A stretch of DNA of 64,000 bases, taken from assembly GCA_016775335.1 (NCBI GenBank), contig JAEUGJ010000033.1:1-64000 (forward strand). Reading direction: 5' to 3'. The translations under genes were made by a program, and so were the position numbers. Under the pieces are notes generated by a model that saw only the letters and a program-made list of their open reading frames with translations, ran no database searches and was not told the DNA's origin. Each line of letters begins with the position of its first letter. Positions within the stretch are counted from its first letter, which is position 1. This document shows positions 8,616 through 17,439 of this stretch, piece by piece. This DNA is from Mogibacterium sp. GTDB lineage: Bacteria; Bacillota; Clostridia; Peptostreptococcales; Anaerovoracaceae.

Positions 8616-10595
8616 ATGCCTGAATTCAAAGTGCATTCCGTTTTCGACCTTACCGGGGATCAGCCCCAGGCGGTGGATCATATTGTGGACAGCATTCTGG
8701 CCGGCAATCGGCACCAGACCCTGATGGGGGTCACCGGCTCCGGAAAGACGTTCACCATGGCGAAAATCATCGAGAAGATCCAGAAGCCGACGCTGATTAT
8801 TTCACACAACAAAACCCTGGCGGCGCAGCTCCACGGAGAGATGAAGGAGTTTTTTCCGGAGAACGCAGTAGAATACTTTGTGTCCTACTATGATTACTAT
8901 CAGCCGGAGGCGTACGTGCCGTCCACGGACACCTATATCGAGAAGGATGCGGATATTAACGACGAAATCGATAAGCTGCGGCATTCCGCAACGGCGGCGC
9001 TGCTGGAGCGGCCGGATACCATTGTGGTGGCCAGCGTGTCCTGCATTTACGGCTTGGGAAGCCCGAATTCCTACCGGAATCAGCTGCTGTCTCTGCGGCC
9101 GGGCATGGAGATGGATCGGACGGACATGATTCGGAAGCTGGTGGATATGCAGTACAATCGGAACGATATGGATTTTCATCGGGGCACTTTCCGGGCGCGG
9201 GGGGATATCATCGATATCTATCCCGCCGGTGGCGAAGAGGCGGTCCGGGTGGAGATGTTCGGCGATGAAATCGATTCCATCAAGGAGATGAATCCGGTGA
9301 CCGGCGAAATCACCGGCGTGCGGAATCATATTTCCATTTTCCCGGCGTCCCACTATGTTACCAACGGGGAGGACATGAAACTGGTGGCCAAATCCATCAA
9401 GGCGGAGCTGAAGGAGCGGCTGCAGTGGTTCCGAGATAACGGAAAATTGCTGGAAGCACAGCGCCTGGAGCAGCGCACCAACTACGACATCGAGATGATG
9501 ATGGAAATCGGCACCTGCAAAGGCATCGAGAATTACTCCCGCCACCTGAATTTTCTGGAGCCGGGGGAGCGGCCGTACACCTTGCTGGACTATTTTCCAG
9601 AAGGAGATTTTCTTACCATCATCGACGAGTCTCACGCCATGCTGCCTCAGCTTCGGGCTATGTACAACGGCGACCGGGCCCGGAAACAGTCCCTGGTGGA
9701 GTACGGTTTCCGGCTGCCGTCCGCACTGGACAACCGGCCGCTGAAGTTCGAGGAATTTGAAGAGATGGTGGATCAGACGGTGTACGTCAGCGCCACGCCG
9801 GCGCAGTTTGAGCTGGAACAGTCCGGCGGCGTAACGGCAGAACAGGTAATCCGTCCGACGGGACTTCTGGATCCGGAAATCGATGTCCGTCCGACGGAAG
9901 GACAGATTGATGACCTTCTGAGCGAAATCTACAAAACCACGGATGCCGGAGAGCGGGTGCTGATCACCACCCTCACCAAGCGAATGGCCGAAGATTTGTC
10001 CAAGTACCTGGAGAATCAAGGCATTCGGGTGCGGTACCTCCATTCCGACATCGACAACTTCGAACGACTGGAAATCATCCGGGACCTGCGCCTGGGAAAA
10101 TTCGATGTTCTGGTAGGTATCAACCTTCTTCGGGAGGGCCTGGACCTTCCGGAGGTTTCTCTGGTGGCCATCCTGGATGCGGACAAAGAGGGCTTCCTCC
10201 GTACGGAAACCTCCCTGATGCAGACGGTGGGCCGTGCCGCCCGAAATTCCCGCGGTCGGGTTATCATGTATGCGGATCGAATTTCCAAAGCCATGCGGTA
10301 TACCATTGACGAATCCAAACGCCGTCGGGAAATTCAGAGTGCGTACAACAAGGAACACGGCATCGTTCCGAAGACCATCGTAAAACCAATTCGCGATATT
10401 GCCACGGCGACCGAGGCATACAATCCGGAAAACGAGTTCAAGAATCCGAAGGAGATGACGGCCAAGGAACTGAAGGAAACCATCAAGAAGATGGAAAAAG
10501 AAATGAAGCAGGCCGCAAAGGACCTGCAGTTCGAGCGGGCAGCGGAGCTGCGTGATCTGTTGTTCGAGCTGCGAAGCAGCAAGCGAGTGCAATGA
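8616..10595 (+). CDS. uvrB: Excinuclease ABC subunit B
   Basis: UvrB is the damage-verifying helicase-like subunit of nucleotide excision repair. The 659-residue product has full family length. It has Walker A GVTGSGKTFT (~38), the beta-hairpin block YYDYYQPEAYVPSTDTYIEKDADINDEIDKLRHSAT region (~90-125), a DESH Walker B, the helicase C-terminal motif (RYLHSDIDNFER; VGINLLREGLDLPEVS; QTVGRAARN) and a C-terminal UVR helix pair (MKQAAKDLQFERAAELRDLL). GGAGG lies 7 bases before the ATG. No uvrA or uvrC is in the window. A bidirectional terminator follows immediately. Confidence 0.98.
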   Translation: MPEFKVHSVFDLTGDQPQAVDHIVDSILAGNRHQTLMGVTGSGKTFTMAKIIEKIQKPTLIISHNKTLAAQLHGEMKEFFPENAVEYFVSYYDYYQPEAYVPSTDTYIEKDADINDEIDKLRHSATAALLERPDTIVVASVSCIYGLGSPNSYRNQLLSLRPGMEMDRTDMIRKLVDMQYNRNDMDFHRGTFRARGDIIDIYPAGGEEAVRVEMFGDEIDSIKEMNPVTGEITGVRNHISIFPASHYVTNGEDMKLVAKSIKAELKERLQWFRDNGKLLEAQRLEQRTNYDIEMMMEIGTCKGIENYSRHLNFLEPGERPYTLLDYFPEGDFLTIIDESHAMLPQLRAMYNGDRARKQSLVEYGFRLPSALDNRPLKFEEFEEMVDQTVYVSATPAQFELEQSGGVTAEQVIRPTGLLDPEIDVRPTEGQIDDLLSEIYKTTDAGERVLITTLTKRMAEDLSKYLENQGIRVRYLHSDIDNFERLEIIRDLRLGKFDVLVGINLLREGLDLPEVSLVAILDADKEGFLRTETSLMQTVGRAARNSRGRVIMYADRISKAMRYTIDESKRRREIQSAYNKEHGIVPKTIVKPIRDIATATEAYNPENEFKNPKEMTAKELKETIKKMEKEMKQAAKDLQFERAAELRDLLFELRSSKRVQ

Positions 10596-10632
10596 AAAAA
10601 GCAGGACTTCCATTGGGAGGACCTGCTTTTTT
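10595..10632. terminator. Bidirectional intrinsic terminator (uvrB / argD)
   Basis: The hairpin has a GCAGG/CCTGC base and an inner CTTCC/GGAGG stem, flanked by A6 on the left and T7 on the right. It begins on the last base of the uvrB stop codon and can act in both directions. Confidence 0.8.
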
Positions 10633-10657
10633 TACTCCGAGCTTTTTTCCTGTGGTG

Positions 10658-10722
10658 TTTTCGGACTTGGTGCACGAAAGTCCGAAAACCCTTGATTTTT
10701 CGTCGGCCTTGCACCAAGTCCG
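10658..10722. repeat. Nested palindromic element downstream of argD
   Basis: Two overlapping inverted repeats share one arm. TTTTCGGACTT (10658-10668) pairs perfectly with 10678-10688 across a 9-base loop. CGGACTTGGTGCA (10662-10674) also pairs perfectly with TGCACCAAGTCCG (10710-10722) across a 35-base loop. The two folds exclude each other. Being intergenic and palindromic, it resembles a dispersed REP-like element. It could also act as a second terminator or mRNA 3' stabiliser for argD. No second copy was seen in this window. Confidence 0.6.
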
Positions 10723-10735
10723 AGGCCCGATTCGG

Positions 10736-11914
10736 CTATTCCGCAAAAGCCCGGAGCAGAACCTGCAGGGCCTGCTTCAAATGCTCTTCCGAGATGGTGA
10801 GCGGCGGGAGCAAGCGCACCTTTTCCCCCGCAGGGCCGGCGGTGATGCACAGGACGCCGTTTTCCAGGCATTCATTGACGATGTCGGATGCCCTTTTGGA
10901 AGCCGGTGTGATGGCAATCATCAGCCCCAGACCTTCTACTGCCGCAACCCCGGGGGCATCTCGGAAAGCTTCGAAGACCATGGCGGATTTTCTTTTTACC
11001 GAATCCAGAAAACCCTCGTTCAGTCGTTCCACGATGCTCAGTGCGCCGGCGCAGGCCACCGGGTTTCCGCCGAAGGTGGTGCCGTGAGTGCCCGGAACCA
11101 AAGCGTTCTGAGTCTTCTCGCTGAACATGCAGATGCCGATAGGGAGGCCGCCGCCCACGCCTTTTGCGGTGGTGACGATATCCGGCCGGAGCCCCAGTTG
11201 TTCGTACGCGTACAGGGTGCCGGTGCGGCCGTTGCCCGCCTGAACCTCGTCGCAAATGAGGAGGATGTCCTTCTCGCGGCACAGCTTTGTCAGCGCATCC
11301 GCGAACTTTTGAGTCATCACGTTGACGCCGCCTTCTCCCTGAACGCATTCGACGATGATGGCGGCGGTGCGGTCCGCATCCGCCAGGGCTTCCACGCTTT
11401 CCGAATTGTTGAACTCCGCATATTTGAAGCCCGGAACCAGCGGCTCGAAGCCTTCGTGGTAGTGCGGATTTCCGGTAGCGGAGAGGGCGCCGTAGCTCCG
11501 GCCGTGGAAACTGTTCTTCATGGAAATAATTTCATAACAATCCGGCCCTTTGTGCAGGTGCTGGTAACGGCGGGCGGCCTTCAGCGCGCACTCATTGGCC
11601 TCGCCGCCGGAGTTGGTGAAGAACATGTTCGCCATGCCGGTGCGCCGGGCCAGAAGCTCGGCGAGTTTGGCGCAAGGCTCCGTGTAATAGAGGTTGGAGG
11701 TGTGCTGAACTTTGTGGAGCTGCTCCTCCACCGCATTGATCCAGTCCGGGTCGCAGAAACCGAAGGAGTTGGTGCCGTATCCCGACTCCAGGTCGATGTA
11801 CTCCTTGCCGTTCTCGTCATAGGCGATGTCGTTGCTGCCCCAGGTGATGGTTATCGGAAATCGATTGTAGGTCCCGGTAATGTATTGACGGTCTAACTCT
11901 TTGATATCTGTCAT
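10736..11914 (-). CDS. argD: Acetylornithine aminotransferase
   Basis: The 392-residue class III PLP aminotransferase converts N-acetylglutamate semialdehyde to N-acetylornithine in arginine synthesis. The sequence shows MANMFFTNSGGEANECALKAAR, the NSFHGRSYGALSATG block, LICDEVQAGNGRTGTLYAYE, and the PLP-lysine segment IVTTAKGVGGGLPIG, all typical of ArgD. It is the last gene of the minus-strand argC-argJ-argD run and lies 43 bases after argJ. argB is not present between argJ and argD. The start ATG follows an AGAAAGGA-like site. Confidence 0.93.
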   Translation of the reverse strand: MTDIKELDRQYITGTYNRFPITITWGSNDIAYDENGKEYIDLESGYGTNSFGFCDPDWINAVEEQLHKVQHTSNLYYTEPCAKLAELLARRTGMANMFFTNSGGEANECALKAARRYQHLHKGPDCYEIISMKNSFHGRSYGALSATGNPHYHEGFEPLVPGFKYAEFNNSESVEALADADRTAAIIVECVQGEGGVNVMTQKFADALTKLCREKDILLICDEVQAGNGRTGTLYAYEQLGLRPDIVTTAKGVGGGLPIGICMFSEKTQNALVPGTHGTTFGGNPVACAGALSIVERLNEGFLDSVKRKSAMVFEAFRDAPGVAAVEGLGLMIAITPASKRASDIVNECLENGVLCITAGPAGEKVRLLPPLTISEEHLKQALQVLLRAFAE

Positions 11915-11957
11915 TTCGCAAAAATCCTTTCTGTTTTTCTCCTAAAAATATCCTCGG

Positions 11958-13190
11958 CTATTTCCGATAGTTTCCGTTCAGTTTGATGTAGTCGTAGGTG
12001 ATATCGCAGCCCCAGCAGGTAGCGGAAGCGTTTCCGTTGTCGATGGTGATGCGAATTTCGATTTCATCTTCTCCCAGAATTTCCGAAGCGTAGTCCTCAT
12101 CGATGTCCACGCCTACGCCGTTTCGGCACACCGTGATTTCGCCGGCCTCCGATACGAAATCGATTCGCACGTGCTCCGGATTAAAAGGAATATTGGAATA
12201 TCCCATGGCCACCATAATCCGTCACCAGTTGGCGTCGTTGGCGAAAACGGCGGTTTTGGTGAGGGTGGATTGGATGACGGATTTGGCCAGGGCAACCCCT
12301 TCCTCCTCTGTGGAAGCGCCGTGGACGGTGCAGGTCACCAAATGCTTGGCGCCTTCGCCATCCTTTGCAATCATGCGGGCGAAGCGGGTGCAGATGTCCA
12401 GAAGTGCTGCCCGGAAAAGGTCCAGATCTCGGCATTCCCGGTCGATAATTTCGTTGTCCGCCAAGCCGTTGGCCAGGATAATCAAGGAATCGTTGGTGGA
12501 CATTTCGCCGTCGATGCTGACCCGGTTAAAGGTCACATCGCACACTTCTTTCAGCACCTGACGGAGCATGGTGGACGTGATGGCCAAATCGGTGGTGAGA
12601 TAGGTGAGTGTGGTTCCCATGTTGGGATGCACCATTCCGGAGCCCTTGGAGATGCCGCCCAGAGTGACGGTGCGGCCGCCGACTTGAAAACGACAGGCCA
12701 GTTCTTTCTTAAAGGTATCCGTGGTCAGGATGGCGTGGGCCACCTCGTTGGAAGCATCTTCCGTATGTTCCAAGTTATGGGCCACCACATCGATTCCCTC
12801 CCGGATGCGATGAATATTCAATTCCTTTCCGATGATTCCGGTGGATCCCACTAACACTTCATCAGCGGGAATACCCAGCGCTTCGGCCGCTGCCTGCTGC
12901 ATTTCGAGGGCGCGTTCCATTCCGTGGGGCGCGCAGGCGTTGGCGATTCCGGAGTTCACGCAGATAGCGCGGCAGTGCCCGCTGCGGCCGGTCTCGATAT
13001 CCAGCTGCACCGGGGCGGCTTTGACGCGATTGGTGGTGTACAATCCTGCGCTGACGCAGTCTGTATTTCGGTCACTGAGAATGATGGCCAGATCGTTTTT
13101 CTTTTTATTCGGACGGACGCCACAGTGGGTCGCTCCGGCGGTAAAACCGGTGGGCGCACAGATTCCGCCCGGAACGTATTTCAATTTCAT
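11958..13190 (-). pseudogene. argJ: argJ interrupted by an in-frame TGA (glutamate N-acetyltransferase / amino-acid acetyltransferase)
   Basis: ArgJ transfers acetyl from N-acetylornithine to glutamate and self-cleaves into two chains. Codons 1-322 read as a normal ArgJ, including the cleavage region KGSGMVHPNMGTTLTYLTTD (Thr nucleophile kept; a Gly replaces the usual Ala before it). At 12222-12224 the codon is TGA, between ANDANW and RIMVAMGYS, where the family has Gly (NWGRI). The frame then continues unchanged to a normal C-terminus (WGCDITYDYIKLNGNYRK) ending at 11958. This is a single G-to-T change of GGA, not a frameshift. It may be a real mutation, leaky readthrough (TGA followed by C) or a sequencing error. 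The start ATG overlaps the argC stop as TAATG. Confidence 0.9.
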
Positions 13191-14122
13191 TATCGGTCAC
13201 CTCCCAGCATCAGCTCGGTGGTTTCCGGAACGCCCATCATCAGGTTCAGGTTCTGAATGGCGGAACCGGAGGCACCTTTTCCCAGGTTATCGAATCGAGC
13301 GACCAACAGCATGCGGTCCGGATTCCCGTAAAGTGACAACTCCATGTCATCTCGGCCGCTCATGGTGTTGGCAGATGCGAAACCGTTTTCATCTGCGTCT
13401 TCCTTATAATACACCAGAGGACCGGTGTAGAATTCCCGGTACGCATTCCGGATGTCCTCCATGGTGCCGTGAATATCGGAGCCGAAGAGGGGAATGATGG
13501 TTTCCATTCCGCAGTAATAGTCGGACACAATCGGGCAGAAAATCGGGGCATACTCTAAACCATTCAGAGCCGCGATTTCCGGGAGGTGCTTGTGCTGCTG
13601 GGACAGTCCGTACATCCGCGGGGCATCCAACAGCGCGTCCCGGTGGTCGCTTTCGTATTCGCCGATCATTTTTTTACCGCCGCCGGAATAACCGGTGAGA
13701 CTGAAGCATTGAAACTTCTGTGCCGGAGAGAGAATCCCGTTCCGAATCAGGGGATAGATCAAGGCATTGACGCCGCTGGCATGGCAGCCCGGATTGGCCA
13801 CCAGAGGCGCCCCTGCGATGGCCGTGGAACCGCTGATTTCCGGAAAACCGTAGACCCATCCGTCCGCCGTGCGGTGGGCGGTGGAGGCATCAATCACGCG
13901 GGTGTGGCAGGCCTGGGCCATGGGCACCGCTTCTTTGGCGGCGGCATCCGGCAGGCACATAAAAACAAAATCCGCTTCTTCATAAGCCTTCCGCCGTGCC
14001 GATTCGCTGTGACGTTCTTCGTAGGGAATCGCAATCAATTCCAAATCCCTTCGGCTCTGTAGCCGCTGATGAATGCGCAGCCCGGTGGTTCCGTAGCTGC
14101 CGTCGATAAATACTTTTGTCAT
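13190..14122 (-). CDS. argC: N-acetyl-gamma-glutamyl-phosphate reductase, short (type 2) form
   Basis: ArgC reduces N-acetylglutamyl phosphate to the semialdehyde with NADPH. The 310-residue length and the N-terminus MTKVFIDGSYGTTGLRIHQRL fit the short type 2 family better than the ~345-residue type 1 form. The catalytic Cys lies in ANPGCHASG, followed by the GYSGGGKKMI loop. Its stop overlaps the argJ start by one base (TAATG), so argC-argJ are translationally coupled. argC is the promoter-proximal gene of this cluster. Confidence 0.93.
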   Translation of the reverse strand: MTKVFIDGSYGTTGLRIHQRLQSRRDLELIAIPYEERHSESARRKAYEEADFVFMCLPDAAAKEAVPMAQACHTRVIDASTAHRTADGWVYGFPEISGSTAIAGAPLVANPGCHASGVNALIYPLIRNGILSPAQKFQCFSLTGYSGGGKKMIGEYESDHRDALLDAPRMYGLSQQHKHLPEIAALNGLEYAPIFCPIVSDYYCGMETIIPLFGSDIHGTMEDIRNAYREFYTGPLVYYKEDADENGFASANTMSGRDDMELSLYGNPDRMLLVARFDNLGKGASGSAIQNLNLMMGVPETTELMLGGDR

Positions 14123-14554
14123 CTCTAGTATACCTTCCTTTATAAATTCTCATGTAGGAACCGCATCATCCCGGATTGCCGTTCCGCATTATGTGAAGTG
14201 CCCGAAAAATTGGGTAAATAAAAATACAGAAATATAAATAAATATGCAGATATTATCTCTCTTTTGTGGAAATAAGTCAAGGGGAAAAAGCGTCGAAATG
14301 CCTATATTTAAAGGAATATAGAGTATATTTTGGAGAACAATCAAATAAAAAAATACAATGTTAAAAAAGCTGCAAGCATTCATGGATTCAACGCCTGTTA
14401 TGCGGAAACTGCATGTGAACAAAAAAAGACTTGTATACCTGCTCAAAGTGACTATAATATGTTTAAAGGATATGGTCACTATGAAATAGGTAGAAGATCA
14501 CAGTGGGACATACATCTATAAATTTTTCTTCTACAATGGAAAGAGAGGATTGTC
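14123..14554. other. AT-rich divergent intergenic region argC/putP
   Basis: This 432-base interval holds no convincing gene. Small open frames on both strands (14189-14479 minus; 14330-14521 plus) lack family-like sequence and credible ribosome sites. The putP promoter is at 14431-14458. A weak ARG-box-like match (TGCAT-N4-ATTTA read on the minus strand) lies at 14235-14248 and could serve argC, but it is far from consensus. A short imperfect palindrome CTATAT...ATATAG is at about 14303-14321. Confidence 0.5.
14431..14458 (+). promoter_or_regulatory. Promoter of putP
   Basis: TTGTAT (14431-14436) and TATAAT (14453-14458) are 16 bases apart, about 95 bases before the putP start codon. Confidence 0.6.
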
Positions 14555-16069
14555 ATGAATTGGGAATTAATCACATTCTTAGGATACTTCGTGATATTAA
14601 TGGGTGTCGCGTTGATATTCTACTTTAACGGAGCAAACAAAGACCAGGAGGACTTTTTTCTGGGTGGCAGAGAGATGGGACCGTGGGTAACGGCACTCTC
14701 GGCGCAGGCTTCGGACATGTCTGCGTGGTTGTTGATGGGCCTGCCGGGTTCCATCCTGGCATTTGGTTTCGGTCAGATGTGGATTGGAATCGGCTTGGCA
14801 CTTGGAACTGCAGCGAACTGGATATTCTGTGCGAAGAGATTGAGAACATTCTCCTTAGCCGCAGGTGATGCGATTACATTGCCGCAGTATTTGTCCAACC
14901 GGTTCGCTACTTCATCGAAGACACTGCAGGTAATCTGTGCGGTAATCTTCTTGGTATGCTACACCATCTACGTCGCATCGGCATATGTAGCCGGCACATC
15001 TGTATTCGAGATGCTGTTCCCGGGCGTCAGCGCAAAGGTGACGATGACGATATTCGCCCTGGTTATCGTGTTCTACACATTCTTCGGTGGATTTAAAGCC
15101 GTATGCTGGACAGACTTCTTCCAGGGGCTTCTGATGATGGCCGCATTGATGGCTGTTCCGATTGTAATCGTAGCAACGAAGCAGAATCTGGATACCAGTC
15201 TTCTGAACAACGTATATGAATACAAGGATGCATCCGGAGATATGGTCACCTGCGTATTCGGCACCGGATTGTTCGATGCAAGCTGGAAGGATATTATTTC
15301 CGGACTGGGCTGGGGACTTGGATACTTTGGTATGCCGCACGTACTGGTACGGTTCATGTCCATCGAGAAGCCTTCCATGATTAAAAAGTCTTCTATCGTT
15401 GCAATCATCTGGGTCCTGATTTCTCTGGGATCTGCCGTACTGATTGCATACTTCGGCAGAATGCTGATTGCAGATGAGTTGCTTCCGATTGGTGCGCAGA
15501 AGACGGTGTTCATGGTAATGGCACGGAAGTACTTCCCGGCAGCAATCTCGGGACTGCTTCTGGCAGCGATTATCGCCGCATCGATTTCTACCGCAGACTC
15601 TCAGCTTCTGGTAGCATCCAGTTCCTTCACATCCGACTTGTATAAGCCGCTGATTCGGAAGGACGCGACAGAGAAGGAAACCCTGATGGTTGGAAGAATC
15701 GTCGTTGTTGTTATCGCCGTAATCGCATTCTTTATCGCAAGCTCGAAGGGATCCGGAGCACAGGCAATTATGAACTTAGTTGAAAATGCCTGGGGTGCAT
15801 TTGGTTCGGCATTTGGACCGACCATCCTGCTGTCCCTGTTCTGGAGAAACTTTAACTACAAGGGCGCCATCGCCGGCGTTATTACCGGATTCGTTGTAGA
15901 TATCGGATGGCTGCTGCTCCTGCACTCCACCGGCGTATACGAAATCGTACCGGGATTCATTGCAAGTGCAGTTGTTGCCGTAATCGTTGCAAAGGCAACC
16001 GGCGAACCGGGTGAGGATGTCAAGACTATTTTCGATAATGCAATCGAAGGTATTAGATTAGACAAGTGA
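14555..16069 (+). CDS. putP: Sodium/proline symporter
   Basis: This 504-residue integral membrane protein of the sodium:solute symporter family couples Na+ influx to proline uptake. About 13 hydrophobic helices are visible. The N-terminus reads LITFLGYFVILMGVALIFYFNGANKDQEDFFLGGREMGPWVTALSAQASDMSAWLLMGLPG as in PutP, with the Na+-site SAQASDMSAW in helix 2. The C-terminal half contains AAIIAASISTADSQLLVASSSFTSDLY, the conserved helix-8/9 Na+ and substrate segment. It is transcribed alone: its own promoter lies upstream and a strong terminator follows. AGAGAGG lies 6 bases before the ATG. Confidence 0.92.
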   Translation: MNWELITFLGYFVILMGVALIFYFNGANKDQEDFFLGGREMGPWVTALSAQASDMSAWLLMGLPGSILAFGFGQMWIGIGLALGTAANWIFCAKRLRTFSLAAGDAITLPQYLSNRFATSSKTLQVICAVIFLVCYTIYVASAYVAGTSVFEMLFPGVSAKVTMTIFALVIVFYTFFGGFKAVCWTDFFQGLLMMAALMAVPIVIVATKQNLDTSLLNNVYEYKDASGDMVTCVFGTGLFDASWKDIISGLGWGLGYFGMPHVLVRFMSIEKPSMIKKSSIVAIIWVLISLGSAVLIAYFGRMLIADELLPIGAQKTVFMVMARKYFPAAISGLLLAAIIAASISTADSQLLVASSSFTSDLYKPLIRKDATEKETLMVGRIVVVVIAVIAFFIASSKGSGAQAIMNLVENAWGAFGSAFGPTILLSLFWRNFNYKGAIAGVITGFVVDIGWLLLLHSTGVYEIVPGFIASAVVAVIVAKATGEPGEDVKTIFDNAIEGIRLDK

Positions 16070-16085
16070 TGTCCCAATCCTTGAG

Positions 16086-16133
16086 GGAAGGAGGCTTTCG
16101 CACAGCCAGTGCGGAAGCCTCGCTTCCTTTTTT
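16086..16133 (+). terminator. Intrinsic terminator of putP
   Basis: A 12-bp stem (AGGCTTTCGCAC at 16092-16103 with 16109-16120, one T-G wobble) has a 5-base loop. Outer GGAAGG/CTTCC pairing and six T residues follow. Confidence 0.85.
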
Positions 16134-16280
16134 GTTTGCGTTTCCTTGTACGGAGGAAAAAGCAGAAAATCGAAAAATTTGATACTCTTTTTTTCGCGAA
16201 TAGTGTACAATCAAGGTGTAAAACACAAGTTTCAAAATAACTGAATGGAGATAGTTTGAAAGAATTTTGGGAGGAACGAC

Positions 16281-16796
16281 ATGGGAGTATTAACAGTAAT
16301 TAAAAACCGTTTCTCGGTTCGGAAATTCAAAGATCAGCCGATTGAACCGGAGAAGCTGGAACACATTCTGGAAGCGGCAAAGGCAGCACCGACGGCAAAG
16401 AATCTTCAGCCACAGCGTATTTTTGTCTGCAAGAGCAAGAAGGCATTGGCCGCCATCGACGCTGCGACCAAGTGCAGATACGGAGCACCGGCAGTTTTGG
16501 TGGTATGCTACGATCAGAACGAAGTGTGGCATAATCCGTTTGACCCGACCATCGACTCGGGCGAAATCGATGCATCCATCGTTGCGGATGAAATGATTCT
16601 GGCGGCATGGGAAGAGGACATCGCATCCTGCTGGGTGGCACATTTCAATCCAAAGAAGATTAACAGTGGATTGAAGATTCAGGAACACATCCGTCCGGTG
16701 GTATTGATCCCAATGGGATATGCAGAAGATGGCGTGGAACCGGCTTTGAGACATATGGAGTCTAAGGACCTGGACGAAATCGTTCACGAGCTGTAG
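16281..16796 (+). CDS. Nitroreductase family protein
   Basis: The 171-residue FMN-dependent oxidoreductase-type protein shows the N-terminal FMN-binding pattern NRFSVRKFKDQPIEPEKLEHILEAAKAAPTAKNLQPQRIFV. It also has the central VADEMILAAWEEDIASCWVAHF block and the C-terminal RPVVLIPMGYAE block. The short length suggests a compact family member acting on an unknown quinone-, nitro- or flavin-type acceptor with NAD(P)H. GGGAGG precedes the ATG. The following gene, a cysteine-motif redox protein, starts 54 bases later and may share its transcript, since the first good terminator is at 17341. Confidence 0.85.
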   Translation: MGVLTVIKNRFSVRKFKDQPIEPEKLEHILEAAKAAPTAKNLQPQRIFVCKSKKALAAIDAATKCRYGAPAVLVVCYDQNEVWHNPFDPTIDSGEIDASIVADEMILAAWEEDIASCWVAHFNPKKINSGLKIQEHIRPVVLIPMGYAEDGVEPALRHMESKDLDEIVHEL

Positions 16797-16850
16797 AGAA
16801 GGCGAAGATGTAGAATCTTGCGATCTATTGTTTGAGAAAAGGAGAATGTT

Positions 16851-17306
16851 ATGGTTTCAGAAGTAAAGATGGATGATTTAAGAGAGAAAGCGGTGGGGGC
16901 ATTTACCGGAGGGTACATGTGTTCGGAGACACTGGTGTACATTCTGAACAAGTACTACGACCTGGGTATTTCGGAAGATGCCATCGCCATGAGCACCGGT
17001 TTTCCGTTCGGCTTCGGAGACGGGGGAAATGTGTGCGGTGCCGTTGCAGGGGCCACCATGTGTCTGGGAAAAGTGTTCGGACGAACCATCCCGGGAGATC
17101 CGAAGTTCCGGAAATGTTGCGACTTGGTTCGTGAATTAAACGATGACGTCATCGAGAAATACGAAACCACCATCTGTCCGACATTGATTCAGGATTACGA
17201 GTTCAAGGATCCGGAACGAAAAAAGCACTGCACCGGCATTGTCCTTGCGGTAGTGGACTCCTTCGCTAAGATTATGGAACGGGAATGCGGCGTGAAAAGG
17301 GTATAG
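16851..17306 (+). CDS. C_GCAxxG_C_C family redox protein
   Basis: The 151-residue soluble protein carries the cysteine pattern that names this family: Cys in YMCSETLVYIL, then GNVCGAVAGATMCLG, then KCCDLVREL and a C-terminal pair in TICPTLI and KHCTGIV. The family is frequent in anaerobes and is thought to be redox-active, possibly metal-binding; the precise reaction is unknown. It follows the nitroreductase. AAAAGGAG lies 5-6 bases before the ATG at 16851. Its transcript ends at the hairpin 17341-17367. Confidence 0.85.
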   Translation: MVSEVKMDDLREKAVGAFTGGYMCSETLVYILNKYYDLGISEDAIAMSTGFPFGFGDGGNVCGAVAGATMCLGKVFGRTIPGDPKFRKCCDLVRELNDDVIEKYETTICPTLIQDYEFKDPERKKHCTGIVLAVVDSFAKIMERECGVKRV

Positions 17307-17340
17307 CATACCGAATTAACCGATAAAATTTATTTTAAAG

Positions 17341-17370
17341 AGGCATCGGCACACTCTGCCGGTGCCTTTG
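17341..17370 (+). terminator. Intrinsic terminator (weak T tract)
   Basis: An 11-bp stem AGGCATCGGCA/TGCCGGTGCCT (one T-G wobble) has loop CACTC. It is followed by only a short TTTG tract. Confidence 0.6.
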
Positions 17371-17373
17371 CTA

Positions 17374-17401
17374 TTGCGGAGTTTCCCCACTGTGGTATAA
17401 T
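17374..17401 (+). promoter_or_regulatory. Promoter of the exported-protein pair
   Basis: TTGCGG (17374-17379) and TATAAT (17396-17401) are spaced by 16 bases. This is 39 bases before the chosen start at 17440. Confidence 0.55.
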
Positions 17402-17439
17402 TAAAAGATATTTTTATGCGCTTCAGAAAGGAGAAAGTC

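Noticed and set aside
12222..12224. TGA in argJ read as glycine or selenocysteine
   Set aside because: Many genes here end in TGA, so it is a stop. The family has Gly, not Cys, at this position and no SECIS-like hairpin was evident.
14330..14521. Possible 63-codon gene before putP
   Set aside because: It spans the putP promoter, lacks a good ribosome site and has no family-like sequence; the same holds for the 96-codon minus-strand frame at 14189-14479.
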